A stretch of 6,920 nucleotides of DNA, from contig JAITWW010000064.1 in assembly GCA_031285085.1 (NCBI GenBank), forward strand, positions 1 to 6,920, written 5' to 3'. The position numbers and the translations under genes are program-made. Under the pieces are notes generated by a model. That model saw nothing but the letters and a program-made list of their open reading frames with translations, did no database searches and was not told where the DNA came from. Of this stretch, positions 1-4,461 are shown piece by piece (the stretch's first letter is position 1; every line of letters begins with the position of its first letter). This DNA comes from Candidatus Methanofilum arcanum. GTDB lineage: Archaea > Halobacteriota > Methanomicrobia > Methanomicrobiales > Methanospirillaceae.

Positions 1-76
1 GATGATTTCAGCAGGTGTTGATATAGAAACGGTGTGTAAAGCGACTGGATTGAGTGAGAAGGAATTAAAAGAGTGA
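1..76 (+). CDS. C-terminal end of a probable Rpn/PD-(D/E)XK family nuclease (partial, cut by window start)
   Basis: Only the last 24 codons plus the TGA stop at 74-76 lie in the window; the frame is open to the left edge. The visible tail reads MISAGVDIETVCKATGLSEK followed by ELKE. A 'G(I/V)xxExIxxxTGLSxxEI' ending is typical of the Rpn family of recombination-promoting nucleases/putative transposases (PD-(D/E)XK_2 family), which are common in Methanomicrobiales genomes. No catalytic residues are visible, so the assignment rests on this tail motif alone. The short 'TGLS' helix could also belong to a small helix-turn-helix protein. The gene probably ends intact here and belongs to an accessory block with the next reading frame. 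Confidence 0.5.
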   Translation, partial: MISAGVDIETVCKATGLSEKELKE

Positions 77-92
77 TGTTTCCCATGGTTAG

Positions 93-120
93 TTGACATA
101 CAACTTCATAGGGTTATACT
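93..120 (+). promoter_or_regulatory. Candidate promoter upstream of the ORFan
   Basis: TTATACTTA at 114-122 could serve as an archaeal box A, with transcription starting near 143. The same stretch also fits a bacterial sigma-70 layout: TTGACA at 93-98, a 16-nt spacer, and TATACT at 115-120. Either reading would place the start upstream of the reading frame at 184-708. This is motif evidence only. Confidence 0.25.
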
Positions 121-136
121 TATGGTGTAATACGAA

Positions 137-175
137 TGATAACGGAGGATCTGAGGGAGAGAGCCAACGTTATCA
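137..175 (+). repeat. 8-bp perfect inverted repeat enclosing a purine-rich GGAGG loop
   Basis: TGATAACG (137-144) and CGTTATCA (168-175) are exact reverse complements separated by 23 nt. The loop is purine-rich and contains GAGG-type Shine-Dalgarno-like sequence (GGAGG at 144-148), but no start codon lies at a usable distance from it. It may be an RNA hairpin in the leader of the downstream reading frame, a protein-binding dyad, or the residue of a mobile-element end. Confidence 0.4.
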
Positions 176-183
176 ACTAACAT

Positions 184-708
184 TTGAAAGAACCAAAAGC
201 TTCTTTTATTCATAATTTTCCGGCTTGGGAGGCGGTTGCCCCAGGGGGGGATAGACTGTACTTCGGAAGAAACCCTAACCCTGGAGGTCCTGATATGGTT
301 ACTGTGGAGTATGCTGGGACACAGTATCGTATACTCGGCAACCCTCTTACTGGAGATCTTGTGCTCACGGACAATGGTTTACCAAATGGAAATCCCTTCC
401 CCACTGCTGCGCAGATCACGATCAACGCAGGGAATTTTGGTTCTGATCCATATACTCTCACGTATCAGGGTGCAACATACATTATCAATACAGGGGATCT
501 CACTCCAAGTGGTGTCGCCATGATAAGCCCACAAATCATCTCTATCCTCGATCTCATCTCCATCCCCGAACTCGTCTCTATCCTCGAACACTATAACGAG
601 CTTACCTCAACCCTCACCACGACCGATACCTCGACCGTATCCGGCGGAATCACCCTGTTCATAAAGGAGTTCCATTATCAGTCAGGCATTGCCTGCGAGG
701 GATGTTAA
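184..708 (+). CDS. Hypothetical protein with internal repeats (ORFan)
   Basis: I do not recognise this 174-residue product. The frame begins with TTG directly after an in-frame TAA at 178-180, and no ribosome binding site precedes that TTG. A better-supported alternative start is the ATG at 295-297, which has GGAGGT at 283-288 and would give 137 residues. No signal peptide or membrane segment is evident; the protein is rich in Gly, Asn, Thr and Pro, as in secreted or surface repeat proteins. Two related segments are visible: TVEYAGTQYRI (about residues 40-50) and TLTYQGATYII (about 92-102), each followed by a 'TGDL' element. Residues 119-136 form three six-residue repeats, ISILDL, ISIPEL and VSILEH. 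The C-terminus ends CEGC. A G7 run at 244-250 is a possible slippage site. It may be a fragment of a longer protein, since the start is weak and it neighbours a transposase-associated nuclease. Confidence 0.5.
   Translation: MKEPKASFIHNFPAWEAVAPGGDRLYFGRNPNPGGPDMVTVEYAGTQYRILGNPLTGDLVLTDNGLPNGNPFPTAAQITINAGNFGSDPYTLTYQGATYIINTGDLTPSGVAMISPQIISILDLISIPELVSILEHYNELTSTLTTTDTSTVSGGITLFIKEFHYQSGIACEGC
538..591 (+). repeat. Three tandem 18-bp in-frame repeats
   Basis: Three consecutive 18-nt units at 538-555, 556-573 and 574-591 follow the pattern RTCTCYATCCYCGAWCWC, with a few substitutions each. They are in frame and encode ISILDL-ISIPEL-VSILEH inside the ORFan. The six-residue period resembles a short solenoid or leucine-rich-type repeat, but three copies are too few to assign a fold. 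Confidence 0.75.
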
Positions 709-719
709 ATCCCTTTTTT
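699..719 (+). terminator. Hairpin plus T6 overlapping the ORFan stop codon
   Basis: GGGAT (699-703) pairs with ATCCC (709-713) around the 5-nt loop GTTAA, followed immediately by T6 at 714-719. The TAA stop codon (706-708) lies in the loop. This looks like an intrinsic terminator; in archaea the T-run is the main signal and the stem is optional. Confidence 0.55.
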
Positions 720-770
720 AGAAGGTGTTCACGAAAAACAGCGAAATATTACCCTTGGAAATGATGCAGC

Positions 771-779
771 AAAGAAAAA
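771..779 (-). terminator. T-rich termination tract downstream of tRNA-Ala
   Basis: Read on the minus strand, TTTTTCTTT begins 12 nt past the discriminator base of the tRNA. Oligo-T tracts are the usual archaeal RNA polymerase stop signals behind tRNA genes. Confidence 0.4.
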
Positions 780-790
780 TAGTACAGGAG

Positions 791-862
791 TGGACTTGGC
801 GGGATTCGGACCCGCGGCCTTTACGTTGCGAACGTAACGATCTACCCCTGATCTACAAGCCC
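791..862 (-). tRNA. tRNA-Ala (anticodon CGC)
   Basis: A complete 72-nt cloverleaf folds on the minus strand. The acceptor stem is GGGCTTG with CAAGTCC, the discriminator is A, the D stem is GATC/GATC around a 7-nt loop, and the anticodon stem is TTACG/CGTAA around loop TTCGCAA. The T stem is GCGGG/CCCGC. Anticodon CGC (positions 830-828) reads GCG alanine codons. The acceptor stem contains the G3:U70 wobble pair, the identity element for alanyl-tRNA synthetase, which independently supports Ala. CCA is not encoded (the sequence continues CTCC), so it must be added by CCA-adding enzyme. No intron is present. The T loop reads TCCGAAT, with C at position 55 where U (pseudouridine) is nearly universal. 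The 5' end lies 9 nt after the tfb stop codon. Confidence 0.95.
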
Positions 863-869
863 AAAAAAA
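863..869 (-). terminator. T7 tract between tfb and tRNA-Ala
   Basis: After the tfb stop codon the minus strand reads CC, then seven T residues, then the first base of mature tRNA-Ala. The T7 could terminate tfb mRNA, in which case the tRNA would need a promoter inside the tfb 3' end. AT-rich TATA-like stretches (TTAGATATT at about 888-896, TTTTATAA at 872-879) exist there. Alternatively the tract is read through and RNase P trims a joint transcript. Confidence 0.45.
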
Positions 870-871
870 GG

Positions 872-1885
872 TTATAAAATAATTTCAATATCTAATTTCT
901 CGGCAAGTTCTTTATACCGATTTCGAATGGTAACCTCTGTTACACCTGCAACCTCTGCAACCTCACGTTGAGTCCTGCGTTCTCCACCCAAAATAGATGA
1001 GATGTAGATAGCAGCAGCTGCAACACCAGTTGGCCCACGCCCACTGGTAAGCTCACGCTCTCCAGCCTGGCGCAAGATCTCAACAGCACGAGACTGAACC
1101 TCTCCTTTTAAAGAAAGACCTGAACAGAACCTAGGCACATAATCAATTGGAGATGTTGGAAGCAGCTTCAACCCAAGCTCACGAGAGATAAAACGGTATG
1201 TTCGTCCGATCTCCTTCCGGGAGACACGGGAAACTTCTGCTATCTCATCAAGAGTACGGGGAACACTGCATTGACGACATGCTGCATACAAAGCAGCTGC
1301 TGCAACACCTTCAATACTACGCCCTCGAATCAGATTTTTATCAACTGCATCACGATACACAACCGCTGCTGTCTCTCGAACATTTCGAGGCAGACCGAGC
1401 GCAGACGCCATACGATCCAACTCAGACAGAGCAAATGCCAGATTACGCTCTGTTGCATTGCTTACTCGAATACGACGCTGCCACTTACGCAGACGATACA
1501 ACTGAGCACGATTCTTTGACGAGATCGCTCGACCATAACTGTCACGGTTTCGCCAGTCAATCATTGTTGACAGACCCTTATCGTGAATCGTAAAAGTCAT
1601 TGGAGCACCCACACGGGAGCGCTTCATGCGTTGATCATGATCAAATGCACGCCATTCTGGGCCTCTGTCAATAAACTCAGCATCAACCACAAGACCACAG
1701 GTCTGACAAACGAGCTCTGCCCGTTCATAGTCATGCACAAGCTGCCTTCCCCCACATTCTGGGCAAACCGACTCAGTTTGATTTTCAATCTGCTTTGCTG
1801 TCTCCGTTACTCGGTTTCCAACACGGTTTTTTAAAGCTTCTCTCTCTTTTTGAAGGGTACGTAACCGCTCCAACTCTTCAGACAT
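872..1885 (-). CDS. tfb: Transcription initiation factor IIB (TFB)
   Basis: TFB is the archaeal TFIIB homologue: it binds the TBP-TATA complex and BRE, recruits RNA polymerase and sets transcription direction. The 337-residue length is normal. After a charged N-terminal helix of about 40 residues comes a zinc ribbon with Cys41-Cys44 (CPEC) and Cys60-Cys63 (CQTC). The B-reader/linker region follows (about 65-120, including 'DRGPEWRAFD'). Two cyclin-like repeats lie at about 140-235 and 245-330. The second contains the helix-turn-helix 'TQREVAEVAGVTEVTIRNRY' (305-324) that contacts BRE. The ATG start is preceded by AAGGAG six bases upstream. gar1 lies 90 nt upstream on the same strand, a pairing conserved in many archaea, and tRNA-Ala follows within 9 nt. 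No frameshift or missing key residue is seen. Confidence 0.97.
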   Translation of the reverse strand: MSEELERLRTLQKEREALKNRVGNRVTETAKQIENQTESVCPECGGRQLVHDYERAELVCQTCGLVVDAEFIDRGPEWRAFDHDQRMKRSRVGAPMTFTIHDKGLSTMIDWRNRDSYGRAISSKNRAQLYRLRKWQRRIRVSNATERNLAFALSELDRMASALGLPRNVRETAAVVYRDAVDKNLIRGRSIEGVAAAALYAACRQCSVPRTLDEIAEVSRVSRKEIGRTYRFISRELGLKLLPTSPIDYVPRFCSGLSLKGEVQSRAVEILRQAGERELTSGRGPTGVAAAAIYISSILGGERRTQREVAEVAGVTEVTIRNRYKELAEKLDIEIIL

Positions 1886-1943
1886 TGTATACTCCTTTTA
1901 CAAATAGGTAAGAAATCACTCAGCACAGCCAAAAAGGCTACTT

Positions 1944-1963
1944 GCATATACGGTTAAATAACC
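1944..1963 (-). promoter_or_regulatory. Candidate tfb promoter with palindrome in the gar1-tfb gap
   Basis: On the minus strand the perfect palindromic arms GGTTA/TAACC, separated by two bases (1952-1963), abut a TATA-like GTATATGC (1951-1944). Transcription from it would start near 1920, leaving a leader of about 35 nt before the AAGGAG and ATG of tfb. The palindrome sits where BRE or an upstream regulator would bind. tfb may therefore have its own promoter besides read-through from gar1. Confidence 0.35.
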
Positions 1964-1975
1964 AAAATAACAGGA

Positions 1976-2206
1976 TTATTTGACGAAAACCTTTTCACCA
2001 ACAAGTGTGGTAAAATCAGAACCCGTACATATTACTGCGGCATACGGTGCAGAGATATTGCCAAATATCTCAACAAGTTTCCCAACTGGATTCCATTTTC
2101 TATCAATGACCGTGCAATACAGTTTGGGAAGGTTTGCTGCGTCAATCCGCACGATCAGCATTTTTGTTCCCCTTATATGTTCTACACGCCCAATAGATCG
2201 AACCAT
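1976..2206 (-). CDS. gar1: H/ACA ribonucleoprotein subunit Gar1
   Basis: Gar1 is the small beta-barrel subunit of the box H/ACA pseudouridine-guide RNP; it binds Cbf5 and speeds substrate loading and release during rRNA modification. The 76-residue product is in the usual archaeal size range. The diagnostic segment is VGKLVEIFGNISAPYA (about residues 41-56), matching the conserved 'IGKVxDIFGPVxxPY' core of Gar1, with beta-strands on both sides. It starts at ATG 2206-2204 after a weak AGGA seven bases upstream. It is the first gene of the minus-strand block gar1-tfb-tRNA-Ala. The order Gar1 then TFB recurs in many archaeal genomes and supports both assignments. Confidence 0.93.
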   Translation of the reverse strand: MVRSIGRVEHIRGTKMLIVRIDAANLPKLYCTVIDRKWNPVGKLVEIFGNISAPYAAVICTGSDFTTLVGEKVFVK

Positions 2207-2248
2207 TATTTAATCCTAAAATTACATTTTTCGTGTTCTTTGCCAATA

Positions 2249-2256
2249 ATTTATAA
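2249..2256 (-). promoter_or_regulatory. Candidate box A for gar1
   Basis: The minus strand reads TTATAAAT, close to the methanogen box A consensus, preceded by AAATTC. Transcription would start about 25 nt downstream, near 2226, giving a leader of about 20 nt with the AGGA site before the gar1 ATG. Confidence 0.45.
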
Positions 2257-2526
2257 GAATTTAGTATAACGTCTGCTTATTAGTATTTAAAGTCTATGGT
2301 GTAAATACTATGTTGCACACATAAGTAAGGCAGCTATTCAAAAGAAGAACCATTTTATAAGAGAGGAGGAGCACTACAGCACTCACGCCCGTAATTTGAA
2401 TGAAAATCGAAATTTTTCTAAGTTTTATTGAGAGGAATACACTTTCCCCAAGTATTTTCATATATTTAAGTGTTCGCAATAGATGGTGTGCGCAGAGATG
2501 ATCATTATAAATCTAAGCAATTACCA

Positions 2527-2535
2527 ATATATAAT
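2527..2535 (+). promoter_or_regulatory. Candidate box A for the flavodoxin gene
   Basis: ATATATAAT is a near-ideal archaeal TATA element. Transcription would begin around 2556-2560, leaving a leader of roughly 85-90 nt. The perfect inverted repeat at 2542-2567 covers the expected start. Confidence 0.5.
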
Positions 2536-2541
2536 CTTATT

Positions 2542-2567
2542 GAAATGAAAATCAATAGTTTCATTTC
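2542..2567 (+). promoter_or_regulatory. Perfect 9-bp inverted repeat, operator-like
   Basis: GAAATGAAA (2542-2550) and TTTCATTTC (2559-2567) are exact reverse complements separated by 8 nt. The dyad starts 6 bp after the box A and spans the predicted start site. Archaeal repressors often bind there and block polymerase recruitment. The bound regulator is unknown; the arms are AT-rich, so chance occurrence is possible. Confidence 0.5.
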
Positions 2568-2645
2568 TTCATAGGCAATGCATACTGGAAGATACCCATG
2601 TGCCACGAGAGATAGAGAGATATTTTCTCCTGCAGAGTACTACAG

Positions 2646-3158
2646 ATGAAGATCTTAATCGTGTACGCAGGAAAATATGGAACAACTCATGCAGTATGCG
2701 AGATTCTGAAATCCAGATTCACTGCAGCAGGAGATACTGTCACTATCTCTCGAGCAGATGCACTTGAATCACCGCAGTCATATGATGCACTCGTGCTTGC
2801 ATGCCCCCTGTACCTTGGAAAGTGGATCAAGTACTTTGCTGAGTACATCGAGAGATACAAAGCACATATGAATGATCAGCCAGTTGCAGTCTGTACAGTT
2901 GGATATACCCTCAAAGATGGAGATGAAAAAAACCTGAACATCGCAAAAAACGCAAGCGCACCCCTTCGTGTCTACACAAAGCCTGTGATTGAAGGATATT
3001 TCGCAGGGAGAGTGAATATGGAGATATTAGACAAAGGGGACCGAGATGTTGCGATACTTGCAAAAATGAAAGAAGGAGATTATCTCGATACAGAAGCAGT
3101 TTTGAGATGGGCTGATGAGGCACGAGAACTTCTTGCATCATCTCAAATATCAGTATAA
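2646..3158 (+). CDS. Flavodoxin-family protein (HemG-like flavodoxin domain)
   Basis: This is a single-domain, probably FMN-binding, cytoplasmic electron-transfer protein or quinone/porphyrinogen-type oxidoreductase. The 170-residue length fits. The N-terminal beta-strand and phosphate loop MKILIVYAGKYGTTHAVCE (1-19) match the 'YxSxxGxT' FMN site. The second loop is 'DALVLACPLYLGKW' (47-60). 'GYFAGRVNMEIL' (117-127) and the tail 'GDYLDTEAVLRWADEARELL' (144-163) resemble the HemG/flavodoxin_5 branch, where 'GDYxDxxAIxxWA' is typical. No membrane segment is present. It starts at ATG 2646; the site before it is weak, with only a GCAGAG stretch. nreA follows 52 nt downstream, possibly co-transcribed. 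The physiological partner cannot be read from the sequence. Confidence 0.85.
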   Translation: MKILIVYAGKYGTTHAVCEILKSRFTAAGDTVTISRADALESPQSYDALVLACPLYLGKWIKYFAEYIERYKAHMNDQPVAVCTVGYTLKDGDEKNLNIAKNASAPLRVYTKPVIEGYFAGRVNMEILDKGDRDVAILAKMKEGDYLDTEAVLRWADEARELLASSQISV

Positions 3159-3187
3159 AATGTCAGTATAAATGATGTCAGTATACA
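3150..3187 (+). repeat. Three TATA-like direct repeats between flavodoxin and nreA
   Basis: TCAGTATAAA occurs at 3150-3159 and 3163-3172, and TCAGTATACA at 3178-3187. Start-to-start spacing is 13 and 15 nt. The first copy overlaps the flavodoxin stop codon (TAA 3156-3158). Each unit contains an AGTATAMA box A-like core. Copy 2 would place a start near 3194, just before the nreA ribosome binding site; copy 1 would place one near 3181. They may be alternative nreA promoters or binding sites of a regulator. Confidence 0.6.
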
Positions 3188-3210
3188 TATCATAAGATGA
3201 GGGGGATGGT

Positions 3211-4365
3211 GTGCGCCCATGTGTAACATGTAAAGGAAAAGGAATGTGTGGTCTTTCGCACTGTCCCATCACGGCACGGTTTTTACATGCAAAGACCATC
3301 ACACCCATTGAAGAGTACATGGGAGCCACACCATCGGTGTTTGTTGGGAGCTATGGCTATCCATCTGTTGCGCTGCACCCTCTCATGACACGGGATCCAG
3401 ACCACCCTCCAGATTGGATGACAGCAAAGCAGTCAATTGCAGATATTGTTGGCATTCGTGCAGAGACAATTCGCGGAAAACATGCAGGAACTGAAAGGTA
3501 CACCCATGCTATGCAAGAGATCGCACTCTCCGTAAAACCACTTGATGTCGAGACCCGATTTTCAAAACCTATCTCATGGGATGTCTCATTTGGCACGGTC
3601 ATCACACCAGTTGGGAGATCTGGTGAGATTGCACGGTGTGAAGTGATTGATAATGCAGTGGTCCCACGTATCGTAGATAAAGTAACATCTGATACAGACT
3701 TAGGTGCAACGGGAGCGTGTCAGGAGTTAATTCAGGGAAATACAGATATCTACCAGATCAGCCAGTTACTCTCTGCTGGCTTACTTGGAAGAGAGAAACG
3801 AAGACATCTTGTTCCAACACGCTGGTCTATCACAGCAACTGATGATATTGTTGCAAAACAGTTAAAACAGGAGATTTCACGATACAACTCGATCAATTCC
3901 TGCTATGTTCTTTTTGCACAGGAGTATGGAAACGCGATTGCTATGATATTTTTGCCTGGTGCATGGGAGTATGAGATGGTAGAAGCCTGGGAAGCAGGAT
4001 CACTCTGGGGAGGTGAGCAGGAGGTCATCGTAAGCGATCGAGAGGGAAAAAAGAAACAAGGGTACTCACCGATTGCAGGTGGATATTATGCAGCACGGCT
4101 TGCTGTACTTGAGCACCTGGCAGCTATCAGACGATCTGCACAGGTGATCGTTGTCAGATATACATCCCGTGAGTACTGGGCTCCTCTTGGGGTATGGGTT
4201 GTTCGAGAGGTCTCACGAAAAGCAACAGAGCAAAAACCATATCTTTGTGACACTCCTGATGAGGCCATGTTATTGGTGACTGGACTCCTCAGGCAAACAT
4301 CCTGGCACCAGCACATTACTTTAATCCAAAAAGCAAAGTCACAATCACGGTTAAGTGATTTTTAA
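3211..4365 (+). CDS. nreA: Nre family DNA repair protein (NreA)
   Basis: NreA is an archaeal repair factor; in Haloferax it acts with UvrABC against mitomycin C damage and depends on binding to PCNA. The 384-residue product shows the full family layout. The N-terminal four-cysteine zinc-binding motif uses Cys4, Cys7, Cys13 and Cys18. The Nre_N core includes 'PSVFVGSYGYPSV' (about 41-53), 'DHPPDW', and 'QEIALSVKPLDVE'. The Nre_C half includes 'LLGREKRRHLVPTRWSITATDD' region residues (about 192-213), 'GGYYAARLAVLEHL' and 'YWAPLGVWVVRE'. The extreme C-terminus QSRLSDF (378-384) is a PCNA-interacting (PIP) motif with one terminal aromatic residue instead of two. The GTG start at 3211 has GAGGGGG five bases upstream and places the zinc motif at the very N-terminus, as in relatives. 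It lies between a flavodoxin gene and cdc6. Confidence 0.93.
   Translation: MRPCVTCKGKGMCGLSHCPITARFLHAKTITPIEEYMGATPSVFVGSYGYPSVALHPLMTRDPDHPPDWMTAKQSIADIVGIRAETIRGKHAGTERYTHAMQEIALSVKPLDVETRFSKPISWDVSFGTVITPVGRSGEIARCEVIDNAVVPRIVDKVTSDTDLGATGACQELIQGNTDIYQISQLLSAGLLGREKRRHLVPTRWSITATDDIVAKQLKQEISRYNSINSCYVLFAQEYGNAIAMIFLPGAWEYEMVEAWEAGSLWGGEQEVIVSDREGKKKQGYSPIAGGYYAARLAVLEHLAAIRRSAQVIVVRYTSREYWAPLGVWVVREVSRKATEQKPYLCDTPDEAMLLVTGLLRQTSWHQHITLIQKAKSQSRLSDF
4343..4363 (+). terminator. Hairpin plus T5 overlapping the nreA 3' end
   Basis: AATCAC (4343-4348) pairs with GTGATT (4355-4360) around the loop GGTTAA, and the last bases run into T5 (4359-4363). The structure lies within the final codons of nreA, including the PIP motif, and runs into the TAA stop. 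It looks like an intrinsic terminator built into the coding end. Confidence 0.5.
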
Positions 4366-4398
4366 AGCACAAATAGAATACATTCCAGAGGTCAGCAC

Positions 4399-4418
4399 CA
4401 TATACGAACATCATATAC
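4399..4418 (+). promoter_or_regulatory. Candidate cdc6 promoter with doubled CATATAC
   Basis: CATATAC occurs at 4399-4405 and again at 4412-4418, 13 nt apart. The second copy would place transcription start near 4440, ahead of an AGGT ribosome-binding element (4451-4454) and the ATG at 4462. The nreA terminator lies just upstream, supporting an independent cdc6 promoter. Confidence 0.4.
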
Positions 4419-4461
4419 TAATCCCTATTACTGTCAACACCAACTAGTACAGGTACGCACA

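Larger units (their letters stand above)
2207..2645. other. AT-rich divergent intergenic region without a convincing gene
   Basis: This 439-nt stretch separates the minus-strand gar1 block from the plus-strand flavodoxin block. It holds the gar1 box A (2249-2256), a second TATA-like TTATAAAT at 2505-2512, the strong ATATATAAT at 2527-2535 and the inverted repeat at 2542-2567. A purine-rich GAGAGGAGGAG near 2361-2371 resembles a ribosome binding site, but no start codon follows at a usable distance. No tRNA, C/D-box or H/ACA fold was recognised. The middle part (about 2290-2500) remains unexplained. Confidence 0.6.

Noticed and set aside
1198..1593. Plus-strand frames antisense to tfb
   Set aside because: They are shadows of the tfb coding frame; their His/Gln/Leu-rich translations match no family and have no ribosome binding sites.
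1980..2213. Plus-strand 77-codon frame antisense to gar1
   Set aside because: It fully overlaps the well-supported Gar1 gene and is its antisense shadow.
2294..2479. Minus-strand 61-codon frame encoding a hydrophobic peptide
   Set aside because: It starts with TTG, has no ribosome binding site, lies in AT-rich intergenic DNA and resembles nothing I know. AT-rich DNA readily encodes hydrophobic stretches. A small membrane protein is not excluded.
2483..2494. GATGGTGTGCGC shared with 3205-3216 at the nreA start
   Set aside because: It is a single 12-bp match with no shared context; the second copy is explained by the nreA ribosome binding site and first codons. Most likely chance.
4383..4391. 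TTCCAGAGG near cdc6, and CTGGAA at 2584-2589, as origin recognition boxes
   Set aside because: They match only a short core of the ORB motif and occur singly, with no flanking G-run or second inverted copy nearby. A genome-wide motif scan would be needed.
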